DNA of 22,096 nt from APNM01 sp040361335 (GCF_040361335.1 NZ_APNM01000024.1:1-22096), one strand, 5' to 3'; positions 1-8,542 are shown, counted from the stretch's first letter. The notes: generated by a model not told the origin, from the sequence alone. Made by a program: numbers and translations.

Positions 1-2
1 GG

Positions 3-44
3 GCGGACGCGGTGCTGGAACCGGACCCGTTGGCGCATTTCTGA
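3..44 (+). CDS. C-terminal end of an upstream gene (partial)
   Basis: The window opens with 13 codons in one frame that read like a normal protein tail (ADAVLEPDPLAHF) and end in TGA. The other two forward frames give less protein-like text. The product cannot be identified from so few residues. The gene would lie upstream of, and on the same strand as, the CoA ligase, with about 250 bases of repeat-rich sequence between them. Confidence 0.35.
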   Translation, partial: ADAVLEPDPLAHF

Positions 45-92
45 GGGCTCGACGGCTCCTGTCCTCTCTTCCCTCCGGGTAGAGCTTCCCTT

Positions 93-200
93 CCCCCTCT
101 CCCCGCTGGGGAGAGGGCCGGGGTGAGGGAGATTCCAGAGCGCCGATCCAGGTCCAGCCCCCTCTCCCCAACCCTCTCCCCCGTGTCGGGGGAGAGGGGG
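93..200. repeat. CCCTCTCCCC/GGGGAGAGGG palindromic dispersed repeat, copy 1
   Basis: There are two GC-rich hairpins. The first is at 95-117, with 10-bp perfect arms and a 3-base loop. The second is at 172-198, with 11-bp arms and a 5-base loop. They are joined by a spacer containing CCGGGGTGAGGG. The same core recurs at 5755-5874 and 8059-8148. Elements of this kind are common dispersed intergenic palindromes in GC-rich proteobacteria. Here it separates the partial upstream gene from the ligase and could act as a transcript end or mRNA-stabilising structure, but no T-run follows. Confidence 0.75.
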
Positions 201-297
201 CATATATCAAGCCGTCCCGCCCTACTATGGGGTGGTGCTAGCGTTGCCGCCGGCACCTAGCCTGGAACGCTGTCATATTGCGGATTGGAGCGGCGCC

Positions 298-2283
298 ATG
301 GCGCAGATGGGAGATCGTCTCTGGTACGGGAGCGAGTCGTTCCGCAACGGCTCGAACCTGGCCGGTTTCATGGACTGGCTCGCCGAACGCGGTCATCGTT
401 TCGAGGATTACGAGGCGCTGCGCCAGTGGTCGGTCGCGGACGTGCCCGGCTTCTGGCAGGCGGTCTGGGAGTACTTCGGGGTCGAGAGCAGCACACCCTA
501 CACACGGGTGCTCTCCGGGCCGGAGATGCCCGGCGCCAAGTGGTTCGAGGGCGCACACGTCAATTACGCCAGGCGCCTGCTGGCCGCCGGCGACGGCGAC
601 CGCACCGCAATCCACGCCGCCGGCGAGGCCGCGCCCCTGCGCACCCTGTCCTGGGACGAGCTGCGTTCCTCGGTGCATCGGGTCGCCACCTCACTGCGCG
701 AACTGGGCGTCGAGCCCGGCGACCGCGTCGCCGCCTACGTGCCCAACGTGCCCGAGGCCGCCATCGCATTCCTCGCCTGCGCCAGCATCGGCGCGGTCTG
801 GTCGAGCTGCTCGCCGGACTTCGGCGCGCCCAGCGTGGTCGACCGCTTCCGCCAGATCGAACCCAAGGTGCTGATCGCGACCGACGGTTACACCTACGGC
901 GGCAAGGCCTTCGACCGCCGCGAGCAGGTCCGGAAGATGGTCGCCGAGCTGCCCTCGGTGCGGCACGTGGTACACCTGCCCGGCCTCGCCGGGGCCGAGG
1001 CGCCGGTCGCGGGCGCCCTGCCCTGGTCGCAGCTGATCGAGCGCGAGCCGGTGCGCGGCTTCGAGTACGAGGACACCGCCTTCGACCACCCGCTGTGGAT
1101 CGTCTACTCCTCCGGCACCACCGGCCCGCCCAAGCCCTTCGTCCATGGCCACGGCGGCATCCTACTGGAAGCGCTGAAGTTCATGCACTTCCACACCGAC
1201 CTCAAGCCGGATTCCACGATGTTCTTCTACACCACCACCGGGTGGATCATGTGGAACATCCTGGTCAACGGCCTGGTCACCGGCGCCGCCATCGTGATGT
1301 ACGATGGCAATCCGCTGGCCCCCGAGCCGGACGTGCTCTGGAAGCTGGCCGCGGACACCGGGACGACGCTGTTCGGCGCCAGCCCGGCCTACGTGAATTT
1401 CCAGATGCGCCAGGGCATCGTGCCGCGCGAGCGCTACGACCTGTCCCGGATCCAGAGCATGCTGGTCTCCGGCTCGCCGGTGATGCCCGAGCACATGGTG
1501 TGGTGCCTGGACAACGTCCACGACGACATCTGGCTCACCTCTCAGAGCGGCGGCACGGACGTGGGCTCGGCCTTCGTGGGCGGCTCGCCGCTGCTGCCGG
1601 TGTACGCCGGCGAGATCCAGACCCGCTGCCTGGGCGTGGACGTGCACGCCCTGAACGACGATGGCGAGCCGGTGATCGACGAGGTGGGCGAGCTGGTGGT
1701 GTGCCAACCCATGCCCTCGATGCCGCTGTACTTCTGGGGCGACGAGAACTTCGCCCGCTACAAGGACAGCTATTTCGACGTCTACCCGGGCAAGTGGCGC
1801 CACGGCGACTACCTGAAGGTCAACGAGCGCGGCGGCTGCTTCATCATGGGCCGCTCGGACTCCACCCTGAACCGCCACGGCATACGCATCGGCACCGCCG
1901 AGATCTACAGTGTGGTCGAGGCACTGGACGAGGTGGCCGACAGCATCGTGGTCAACCTGGACCTGCCGGGCGGCCATTCCTTCATGCCTCTGTTCGTGGT
2001 CACCGCCGACGGCCGCGAGCTGGACGACGCCCTGGCGGACCGCATCCGTACCGCCATCCGCGAGGCCTATTCGCCGCGGCACGTGCCGGACCGCATCTAC
2101 CGGGCCCCCAAGGTGCCGACCACGCTCACCGGCAAGAAGATGGAAGTGCCGGTGCGCAAAATCCTGCTCGGACAATCCGCCGACAAGGTCGCCAGCCGCG
2201 ACGCCATGGCCGACCCGGCGGCGCTGGACTACTTCGTGGAGTACGCGCGCACGCAGCGGGACTACGAGGCGAACGCGGCCTGA
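298..2283 (+). CDS. Acetoacetyl-CoA synthetase-family acyl-CoA ligase (3-oxoacid/benzoylacetate-CoA ligase candidate)
   Basis: This 661-residue protein is an ANL adenylate-forming ligase that activates a carboxylic acid to its CoA thioester through an acyl-AMP. Its layout matches the acetoacetyl-CoA synthetase family: an N-terminal LWYGSESFRNGSN segment, the P-loop-like YSSGTTGPPKPFVHGHGG near residue 270, SGGTD near 417, HGDYLK near 502, GRSDSTLNRHGIRIG, and the C-terminal catalytic lysine region TLTGKKMEVP near 613. The length fits the family (about 650-660). I chose ATG 298 because GGAG lies 7 bases upstream. The longer GTG start at 232 has no ribosome site and runs into the upstream repeat. 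It converges on the carboxylase operon, so the natural substrate is probably the 3-oxoacid that enzyme makes: acetoacetate if the ketone is acetone, benzoylacetate if it is acetophenone. The sequence does not settle which. Confidence 0.9.
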   Translation: MAQMGDRLWYGSESFRNGSNLAGFMDWLAERGHRFEDYEALRQWSVADVPGFWQAVWEYFGVESSTPYTRVLSGPEMPGAKWFEGAHVNYARRLLAAGDGDRTAIHAAGEAAPLRTLSWDELRSSVHRVATSLRELGVEPGDRVAAYVPNVPEAAIAFLACASIGAVWSSCSPDFGAPSVVDRFRQIEPKVLIATDGYTYGGKAFDRREQVRKMVAELPSVRHVVHLPGLAGAEAPVAGALPWSQLIEREPVRGFEYEDTAFDHPLWIVYSSGTTGPPKPFVHGHGGILLEALKFMHFHTDLKPDSTMFFYTTTGWIMWNILVNGLVTGAAIVMYDGNPLAPEPDVLWKLAADTGTTLFGASPAYVNFQMRQGIVPRERYDLSRIQSMLVSGSPVMPEHMVWCLDNVHDDIWLTSQSGGTDVGSAFVGGSPLLPVYAGEIQTRCLGVDVHALNDDGEPVIDEVGELVVCQPMPSMPLYFWGDENFARYKDSYFDVYPGKWRHGDYLKVNERGGCFIMGRSDSTLNRHGIRIGTAEIYSVVEALDEVADSIVVNLDLPGGHSFMPLFVVTADGRELDDALADRIRTAIREAYSPRHVPDRIYRAPKVPTTLTGKKMEVPVRKILLGQSADKVASRDAMADPAALDYFVEYARTQRDYEANAA

Positions 2284-2321
2284 GGCACCGCCCGTCGTTG
2301 CGCGGGAACGCGGAACGACGT

Positions 2322-2678
2322 CCCCACTCGTCGCCCCGGGAAGACGTGAAGCGTCTTATCCGGGGCCCGGGGAAGCATTCAGGATAGCCCGCACCATCGG
2401 CAGCACCCGGCCGGCCTGGATCCCGGATATCGCCTTCGGCGATTCCGGGATGACGATGGGCCGAGGACATCATGCAGCCCCGGATCACCCCGCTTCGCGG
2501 CGTGTCCGGGATGACGAACCGAATGTGGGCCACTGCCCGGAGACACCCCCACTCGTCGACCCGGAAAGACGCGAAGCGTCTTATCCGGGGCCCAGGGAAG
2601 CATTCGGGAAGGCCCGCGCCGTAGGCAAGTGCCCGGCGGGACTGGCTCCCGGATAAACCCCTACGGGGTTTTCCGGGA
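2322..2678. repeat. Array of five CCGGG-flanked hairpins with a duplicated unit
   Basis: This array fills most of the 412-bp gap between the convergent ligase and carboxylase operons. Five imperfect palindromes, each with CCCGG-type outer arms, lie at about 2334-2364, 2421-2450, 2479-2510, 2560-2589 and 2647-2678. Hairpins one and four belong to a duplicated segment of about 79 bases that starts CCCCACTCGTCG at 2322 and again at 2547, offset by 225 bases. Several units end in TCCGGGATGACG, a phrase typical of dispersed non-coding repeats in proteobacterial genomes. No convincing gene is present. The hairpins may end transcription from both sides. Confidence 0.7.
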
Positions 2679-2695
2679 TGACGAGCATGCCGGGG

Positions 2696-3409
2696 CTATC
2701 GCAGCGCCGCCAGCTTCTCCAACGCACTCTCCGGATTCAGGTCCGCCGGCAGCTCGGCGTAGGCGGGGCTCGCCGCCGGGGCCTCGGCCGCGCCCGTCCA
2801 GTAGCCGGCGGGCACGATGCGGTCGTGGTTGTAGACGTGGTCGAAACCCTCGACGGTGTCCGGTGCGTCCGGACAGACGGCGCACAGAGACAGGTCGTAG
2901 TGCGCAGCGACGTTGACCAGGGGCTCGTGCAGTGCCAGCGCGGCCGGGTCGTCCTCGCGCAGCACCAAGAAGGCCAGCTCCGAACGATAGACCGCGCGCA
3001 GCACCTGCGTGAGCGCCATCGCCAGGTCGTCCAGCAGATCCTCGTCGGGGGCGTCCTCCCCCAGATAGCGCCGGGCCAAGCGGCCGGCGCCGGGCAGGGT
3101 CAGCGCCAGGGGGCGGGACGGGTTGCTGCCCGCGACCGCGCCAATGGCGTCGGCCACGCGCGACTGGAAACCGTCGCCCTCCAGCAGATCGACCAGGTCG
3201 TCGGCGTCCACGGTGCCGGCCGGCGCCACGCCGGCCAGCGTCGCGTCCGCGTCCAGGTCCTCCGCGCCGGGCGACAGCAGGTCGCCCAGCTCGCGCTGGA
3301 ACATGGGCAGCGAGGCCGGCTGTTCCCAGGGATCGTCGCCACCGCGCAGGACCCGGCGGCCGTACGCGAAACCGCTTACCCAGAGCGGCGGCAGCTCGCG
3401 GGCGCTCAC
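2696..3409 (-). CDS. Unrecognised last gene of the carboxylase operon (ApcE-like by position)
   Basis: This acidic 237-residue protein starts at GTG and overlaps the stop of the HyuB-like gene by four bases (GTGA), so the two are probably translationally coupled. The reading frame is open further upstream, but that part lies inside the HyuB gene and reads as Arg/Gly-rich noise. I see no signal peptide, membrane segment or familiar motif. Recognisable stretches include an acidic DLDADATLAG part, a central helical-looking region (about residues 110-150) and a CAVCPD pair of cysteines near 188-191. In Aromatoleum the acetophenone carboxylase operon ends in a separate, loosely bound fifth subunit (ApcE, about 34 kDa) needed for activity. 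By position this may be its counterpart, although it is shorter. That role is inference only. Confidence 0.7.
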   Translation of the reverse strand: MSARELPPLWVSGFAYGRRVLRGGDDPWEQPASLPMFQRELGDLLSPGAEDLDADATLAGVAPAGTVDADDLVDLLEGDGFQSRVADAIGAVAGSNPSRPLALTLPGAGRLARRYLGEDAPDEDLLDDLAMALTQVLRAVYRSELAFLVLREDDPAALALHEPLVNVAAHYDLSLCAVCPDAPDTVEGFDHVYNHDRIVPAGYWTGAAEAPAASPAYAELPADLNPESALEKLAALR

Positions 3410-5718
3410 GAGGCCTTCCTCGCGCGGGCCAGCTCGGCCTCCAGGGTGTCGACGCGCACCTGGAGCGGATCCGGCATCACCACCGGCGGCAGCTCGCCGA
3501 CCCGGCCCTTGATCTCGGGCGAGCCGGCATAAACCACCTCGGGATCGTCCCAGCAGCCGTAGTACGGCAGATGGGCGGGGGGCGCGTCCGTCACCCATTC
3601 GGCACAGAAGTCGTCGAACGGGGTGCCGCGCTCGATGCGCGCGCGGCGCTCGGCATCGCGCGCCTCGGCGGTGGCCTTCTCGTCCACCACTAAGGTCTCG
3701 CGGTCGTAGACCACCCGGTAGATGCGCCAGGCGACGTCATGCGAGATCAGGTCCTCCTCGAGGTCGGCCATCACCAGCGCCGGATCGCGCTCCAGCGCGT
3801 CGCCGTAGGAACCGCCGGTGCCCTGGGACATCATGTAGAGCTCGCCGCGGGCGGCCGGCTCGAACTTGAGCGCCAGGGGCCCGGTCTCGTAGCGGGCACC
3901 CTCGAAAGGCCGCTCGTTCATCAGCTCCTCGATGGAGTAGCGGAACGCGCCGGGGTCGGTCTTGAAGCTCTCGAAGACATCCACCCCACTGATCCGGCAC
4001 AGCGGATAGGCGGGGCTGGCGTAGCCGCCGAACACGCCCATGGCGTTGGGGAACTTGGAGCCCTGCGCGGTGGCCATGAAGCCGAAGGCCTCGGAGCTGC
4101 GCACGGCAACAGCCATCTGGTAACCCATGCCGCCACGATACTTGCCGAAGCTCTGGTTGTCGCGCATCAGCTTCTTGGAGATGACCTGCAGGAACGGCAG
4201 CTCCTCCTCGATCAACTCCTGCTCGCCGATATCCGCCATGGTGGCGAAGAACGGCGCCGGCGAGTGCTCGCCGTCGCGGTCGGCGCGGGCGCCGCCGCCC
4301 ATGCCGTTGATGTCCGCGCAGATGTTGCCGGCCATCTCGCCGTGCTGGGTCACGCCGCCGTACTGGAAGGTGTTGATCATGGTGTACCAGGGCGCCATGA
4401 AGCGGGTGTACTTTTCCGGCACGCTGAACACGTACTTGCTCACGCACTGCGCCCCCGCCTGCCAGGCGTGGAACAGGGTCATCATGCTCTGGGCGTTGGG
4501 AGTGCCGATGTTCGGCTTGAGCACCGAGCCCTCGTCGAACACGAAGTCCATCGCCGCGAGCACCGCCTGGTTGCGCGGCAGGTCCGGCCAGATGTAGGTG
4601 AGGAACAGCTGGCTGAGCATGCCCTTCACGGTGATCGCCAGGCTGTTGTTGGAGCGGTTGGTGATCTCCGGGCTGGAGCCGCGGTAGTCGAAGGTCAGCT
4701 TGTCGCCCTGCTTAATCAGGCGCAGATTGATCTTCATCATCGCGCTTTCGCGCAGAGTGTGGTCCGCGAAGTGCACGTGCTGGATCTCGCCGTCCGGCCA
4801 CTCCCGGAGTCGCTTGCGGGTCTCCGTGAGGGTGTTCTCCAGGTTGCCGCGCAGGGTGGCGACCACCGCCTCGACCCCGAATTCCTCGATGGTCTGCTTG
4901 AGGCGCTCCTCGACCCGGCGGCAGACGTACAGCTTGGACTTCATGTCGCCGTACTGCAGCTTGGGCTCGCGCGAGGAGTTCTGGAGGAAGGTCACCAGGT
5001 CGCGCTTGAGGTGGTAGTTCTCGGCCACCTTGGTCGGGGACATCTTGAAGCCCTCGTCCCAGATGGTCTCGGCCGAGCCCGGGATGCCGCCCGGCTCCTT
5101 CGCGCCGCACTCGCCCTCGTGGATGATGTTGCCGATCCACGCGATGATCCTGCCGTCGTGGAACAGCGGCATGTGCATCGCCTGGTCGGCGTTGTGCGGG
5201 GTGCCGTAGCGGGCGTCGTTGTGCATGAAGGCGTCGCCCTCGCGCACGCCCACGGTGGGCTCGTCGATCCAGTACTTGTTGATGAACTTGGTCGAGTACT
5301 GGACCAGGTTGGAGAAGATCACCACGCCGCCGGTGCTGGCCAGCGACAGGTCGCCGCTGGGCGTGTACAGCGCCGTGACCATGTCGCCCCACTTGGCGCC
5401 GGGGGCGACGCTGATATTGGCGAGCATGTCGAAAGCCTCGTCGAGCGCAGCCTGCATGCGGTCGCGCACGATCGACAGCCGCGCCGGGTCGGTCTCCGCG
5501 GACAGCGCCGTGTCCTCGACCGGCGTGCGCCCGGCCAGGCCGTGGTAGTCCATGATCTCCGGCACCGGGCCGTAGAACGGGTTGGTGTCCTTGAGGAAGC
5601 GCTGCAACCGTTCGTTGACGTCGCCCGCGGAGGACGCGGCGGTCTGTGCCGGGGTCGATGCGCCTTCGGCGCGATCGTCGATGAAGGAATCCTGTTCTCT
5701 GGCGACTTCTTGCGTCAT
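3406..5718 (-). CDS. HyuB-family carboxylase subunit (acetone/acetophenone carboxylase alpha-type)
   Basis: This 770-residue protein belongs to the hydantoinase B/oxoprolinase/acetone carboxylase alpha family. It forms the carboxylating part of ATP-dependent ketone carboxylases. The length is close to acetone carboxylase alpha (about 775). The HyuB signature GDAFMHNDARYGTPHNADQ lies around residues 160-180, where a family HyuB has GD..xND..xxGxHxxD. GEMAGN, a glycine-rich NGMGGGARADRDGEHS stretch and a late GTGGSYGDALERDP motif also fit. The start ATG has AGGAGG six bases upstream. There is no signal peptide, so it should act in the cytoplasm. It is fourth in the operon, after 174 bases holding a palindromic repeat, and overlaps the next gene by four bases. 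The family includes hydantoinases, but the neighbouring small Cys-rich subunit argues for a ketone carboxylase. Confidence 0.92.
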   Translation of the reverse strand: MTQEVAREQDSFIDDRAEGASTPAQTAASSAGDVNERLQRFLKDTNPFYGPVPEIMDYHGLAGRTPVEDTALSAETDPARLSIVRDRMQAALDEAFDMLANISVAPGAKWGDMVTALYTPSGDLSLASTGGVVIFSNLVQYSTKFINKYWIDEPTVGVREGDAFMHNDARYGTPHNADQAMHMPLFHDGRIIAWIGNIIHEGECGAKEPGGIPGSAETIWDEGFKMSPTKVAENYHLKRDLVTFLQNSSREPKLQYGDMKSKLYVCRRVEERLKQTIEEFGVEAVVATLRGNLENTLTETRKRLREWPDGEIQHVHFADHTLRESAMMKINLRLIKQGDKLTFDYRGSSPEITNRSNNSLAITVKGMLSQLFLTYIWPDLPRNQAVLAAMDFVFDEGSVLKPNIGTPNAQSMMTLFHAWQAGAQCVSKYVFSVPEKYTRFMAPWYTMINTFQYGGVTQHGEMAGNICADINGMGGGARADRDGEHSPAPFFATMADIGEQELIEEELPFLQVISKKLMRDNQSFGKYRGGMGYQMAVAVRSSEAFGFMATAQGSKFPNAMGVFGGYASPAYPLCRISGVDVFESFKTDPGAFRYSIEELMNERPFEGARYETGPLALKFEPAARGELYMMSQGTGGSYGDALERDPALVMADLEEDLISHDVAWRIYRVVYDRETLVVDEKATAEARDAERRARIERGTPFDDFCAEWVTDAPPAHLPYYGCWDDPEVVYAGSPEIKGRVGELPPVVMPDPLQVRVDTLEAELARARKAS

Positions 5719-5754
5719 GACGCCCTCCTGTCTGAATTAGGGCAGCAATTCATT

Positions 5755-5874
5755 CTCTCCCCCGCGGGGAAGAGGCTAGGGCAAGGAGCGGGACTGGCCC
5801 CCTTACCCCGGCCCTCTCCCCCTGAGGGGGAGAGGGGATATAGGTGTAAGTGAGCGCTCCCCCGAGGGGGAGAT
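5755..5874. repeat. CCCTCTCCCC/GGGGAGAGGG palindromic dispersed repeat, copy 2
   Basis: This element fills the gap between the second HyuA gene and the HyuB gene, inside the operon. It has a decayed hairpin at about 5755-5774, a perfect one at 5812-5836 (11-bp arms, TGA loop) and a third short palindrome at 5857-5874. The spacer CCCCTTACCCCGG is the reverse complement of the spacer in the other copies, so this copy is inverted. It could attenuate or stabilise the message between two subunit genes. Confidence 0.7.
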
Positions 5875-5892
5875 GGGACATGTAAATGCGCT

Positions 5893-8037
5893 CTAGGCAT
5901 TTCGTGGCTCTCGGCGTAGCCAGCCGGCCCCGTGCTTGCCGATCTCGAGCCGCCAGCCAGGCTCGACCAGGTAGGTAGTGGACCGCGAGGAGACCACCGC
6001 CGGCGCCGCGATCACGTCACCAAAACCGAGTTCCTCGTAGTCGTAGAAGGCCGTGTCCAGCGCACCGTCGTGGCCGCGGAAATGGCACGGGTAGCTGGTC
6101 TCCGATGCCGGCGCCGGCTTGAGGTTGCCGGCCGCCGGCAGGATGTCGGAGAAGCGGACCGTGTCCGAACTGACGTACGAGGCCACGCGCACGGCGTTGA
6201 CCCGGATGCCGGCCTCGGGCGACTGACTGCCCTCGCCGAACCGCTTGCCGTAGTCGTGGGAGAACAGCTCGATCAGGTCGAGCACGTCGTCCGGCCCGGT
6301 CAGGCGGTTGCTGGGGCAGACCACCGCAGTCTCCGCGAGCTGGTTGCCGTAGCGCAGGTCCAGCTCCAGGCGGTGCTCGATGGCCTCCTCCGGCAGACCC
6401 TGGCGCAGCAGGTCGTTGCGGCCGGCCTGTTCCAGCTTCTCGACGATACCGTTGAAGCGGTCGTAGTCGTCGAAGAGCTGGCGGGTCTGGGTGTCGAACA
6501 GCGTCAGGTAGACCGAGTTCTCGTGGATGTGGAGCTGCGCCATGTTGCCGGCGCCCACCGCGGAAAAGATGGAACTGAACGGCGGCACCAGGATCCGCTC
6601 GATCTTGAGCACGTCGGCGATGCCGCAGGCGTGCAGCGCGCCGTTGCCGCCGTAGGACAGCATGGTGAAGTGATGCGGCTCGTAGCCCCGGGTCCGCAGC
6701 TCCTGGGCGATGCCGTTGGCCATGTTGTTGTCGACCTTGTCCTTGATCAGCAGCGCGGCCTCCACCTCGGAGATGTCCATGTGCTTGCAGAGTTGGCGCT
6801 GCATGGCCGACAGCGCACGCTTCTCGGACAGCTCGATGTGGCCGCCGGCGTAGCGGTCGGCGCGGATGTAGCCGAGCACGAAGTCGGCATCCGTGACCGT
6901 GGGCTTGGTGCCGCCGCGGTTGTAGCAGGCGGGGCCGGGATCGGAGCGGGCGCTTTCGGGGCCCACCTCGATGGTCCGGCTCATGCGGTCGTAGCGCGCC
7001 ACCGAGCCGCCGCCGGCGCCCAGGGTGACCAGGTGCACCATGGGCAGGTTCACCATCCAGCGTTCGATCACGGGGTTGAAGTCGTAGAACTTCACGCCGC
7101 CCTCGACCACCAGGCCGATGTCGAACGAGGTGCCGCCCATGTCGGTGCAGATCACCTTGCCCAGTTCCGACTCGGTGGCCAGGTGCTCGGAGGCATGGAT
7201 GCCCGCGACCGGCCCGGAGTGGATTGTCTGCAGGGCGTCGGTGGAGTTGAGCTGGGCCATGCCGCCGGAGTTGTGCACCAACTGCATGGGGCGCGAATAA
7301 CCGTTGTCGCGCAGGTTCATTTCCAGCGCGCTGAGGCCGTGATACATGACCTGGTGCAGGAAGGCGTCCATGATCGCCGACGAGCTGCGGGCGTACTCGC
7401 CCTTCCGGCCGACCACCAGGTGCGACAGGATCACCGGGAAGGCGCCTAGCATGTAGGCCGGGTATTCCTCGAAGATGATCTCCTCGATACGCCGCTCGTG
7501 CTCGGGATTGACCACGGCGTTGGTCAGCGACACCACGAAGCCCTGGGCGCCCCGATCCACCAGCTTGTGGACCTGCTCGCGCACGTCCTCCTCGTCCAGT
7601 CCGAGCAGCACCTCGCCGGTCTCGGCGACGCGCTCGCGCACGCCCACGATCATCTTGGGCGGCACCAGCGGCTCCGGCCGCTCGGCCATGGGCAGGTCGC
7701 GCTTGAGGCGCTCGGACAGACCCTCGCCGTAGCCCCGGCCGCGCGCCAGCGGCACCGAGCTCTCGAAGCCGGCGGTGGTGATCAGGCCGATGCGCGGGCC
7801 CTTGCGCTCGATCAGGGCGTTGGTGCCGAGCGTGGTGGCGTAGCGCACGGAATCCACGCCGGTCATCACCGTCTCCAGGTCCAGGCCGAGCTTGCCGTAG
7901 GCGTTCTCCAGGGCCTCGTTGAAGCCCAGAGAGAGGTTCTGGTAGGTGGTCAGCGCCTTCGCCTCGACGTATTCGCCGTCCCAGACGAGGAAGCAGTCGG
8001 TGAAGGTGCCGCCGATATCAACGGATACGCGTTTCAT
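5893..8037 (-). CDS. HyuA-family carboxylase subunit, long paralogue (acetone carboxylase beta-type)
   Basis: This 714-residue protein is of the hydantoinase A/acetone carboxylase beta family, an ASKHA-fold ATPase that phosphorylates the ketone (enol) or bicarbonate in ketone carboxylation. The phosphate-binding motif DIGGTFTD is at residues 7-14, the second nucleotide motif DMGGTSFDIG at 299-308, and the family block GPESARSDPGPACY ends near 372. The length matches acetone carboxylase beta (about 717). The start ATG is preceded by GAGAGGA at normal spacing. No export signal is present. Third gene of the minus-strand operon, it is separated by dispersed palindromes from the small subunit upstream and HyuB downstream. 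Of the two HyuA paralogues in the operon, this one has the canonical motif and is the closer match to AcxA. Confidence 0.93.
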   Translation of the reverse strand: MKRVSVDIGGTFTDCFLVWDGEYVEAKALTTYQNLSLGFNEALENAYGKLGLDLETVMTGVDSVRYATTLGTNALIERKGPRIGLITTAGFESSVPLARGRGYGEGLSERLKRDLPMAERPEPLVPPKMIVGVRERVAETGEVLLGLDEEDVREQVHKLVDRGAQGFVVSLTNAVVNPEHERRIEEIIFEEYPAYMLGAFPVILSHLVVGRKGEYARSSSAIMDAFLHQVMYHGLSALEMNLRDNGYSRPMQLVHNSGGMAQLNSTDALQTIHSGPVAGIHASEHLATESELGKVICTDMGGTSFDIGLVVEGGVKFYDFNPVIERWMVNLPMVHLVTLGAGGGSVARYDRMSRTIEVGPESARSDPGPACYNRGGTKPTVTDADFVLGYIRADRYAGGHIELSEKRALSAMQRQLCKHMDISEVEAALLIKDKVDNNMANGIAQELRTRGYEPHHFTMLSYGGNGALHACGIADVLKIERILVPPFSSIFSAVGAGNMAQLHIHENSVYLTLFDTQTRQLFDDYDRFNGIVEKLEQAGRNDLLRQGLPEEAIEHRLELDLRYGNQLAETAVVCPSNRLTGPDDVLDLIELFSHDYGKRFGEGSQSPEAGIRVNAVRVASYVSSDTVRFSDILPAAGNLKPAPASETSYPCHFRGHDGALDTAFYDYEELGFGDVIAAPAVVSSRSTTYLVEPGWRLEIGKHGAGWLRREPRNA

Positions 8038-8058
8038 GGCTCAATTCCTCTCAATGCT

Positions 8059-8148
8059 CCCTCTCCCCGGGGGGAGAGGGCCGGGGTGAGGGGCGAAACC
8101 CGGCGACGCCCCCTCACCCTGACCCTCTCCCCCGGCCGGGGGAGAGGG
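8059..8148. repeat. CCCTCTCCCC/GGGGAGAGGG palindromic dispersed repeat, copy 3
   Basis: This is the most complete copy. The hairpin CCCTCTCCCC/GGGGAGAGGG at 8059-8080 and a second at 8123-8148 flank CCGGGGTGAGGGG and its near complement CCCCTCACCCTG. The whole element can therefore also fold into one long cruciform. It occupies the 121-bp gap between the small zinc-type subunit and the long HyuA gene. Confidence 0.8.
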
Positions 8149-8158
8149 GATGAATCGG

Positions 8159-8542
8159 TTACTTGGCCGCCTGCGGCGGTGCGAGCACCGGCTCGGCCAG
8201 TTCTTCCCGGGACGCCCACTGTTTCTTGAGGGCGTCGATGTCGATCTTCATGTCGTGGGTCGGCGGATGTCCGGGCGGCAGGTATTCCACCTCCACCTGG
8301 GTGCCGCAGCCGGGGCAGCAGTACTCCAGGATGCGCACCCACTCGGGATCGGGCGCGAAGGTGAAGTCGTAGCGCTCGGGGTCGACGATGGGCGCGTGGA
8401 TCTCGCGCGGGTCGCGGTCGTACACCAGCAGGCCGCGCTTGTAGTTGTCGCGCGCATCGGCCAGGTCGCGGTCGCACTTGCGGCACTCCCAGCGCTCGCT
8501 GTCGAGGTCGATCCGCAGACTCTCTGTCATATGTACTTTCAT
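8159..8542 (-). CDS. Small four-cysteine subunit related to acetone carboxylase gamma (ApcB-like)
   Basis: This 127-residue protein (about 15 kDa) has two CxxC knuckles, ECRKC at Cys20/Cys23 and CCPGC at Cys76/Cys79 (Cys75 is extra), as expected for a structural zinc site. The C-terminal half has PPGHPPTHDMKIDIDALKKQW, typical of the acetone carboxylase gamma family. That family is a small accessory subunit of ATP-dependent ketone carboxylases. Its length is nearer the roughly 15-kDa subunit of acetophenone carboxylase than acetone carboxylase gamma (about 168 residues). The start ATG has GGAGG seven bases upstream. It lies 30 bases after the first HyuA gene, so the two are co-transcribed. 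This gene is the best single marker that the operon makes a ketone carboxylase and not a hydantoinase or oxoprolinase. Confidence 0.88.
   Translation of the reverse strand: MKVHMTESLRIDLDSERWECRKCDRDLADARDNYKRGLLVYDRDPREIHAPIVDPERYDFTFAPDPEWVRILEYCCPGCGTQVEVEYLPPGHPPTHDMKIDIDALKKQWASREELAEPVLAPPQAAK

Noticed and set aside
232..297. A longer N-terminus for the CoA ligase from GTG 232
   Set aside because: It has no ribosome site and adds 22 residues not expected in the family. ATG 298 has GGAG at good spacing.
2322..2678. A CRISPR-like array
   Set aside because: The units are unequal, imperfect hairpins with irregular spacing and no unique spacers of constant length, and no cas genes are nearby.
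3739..5853. A 704-codon plus-strand frame opposite the HyuB gene
   Set aside because: It mirrors a well-recognised gene in a GC-rich genome. Its translation is His/Val/Ala/Gly-rich with no family features.
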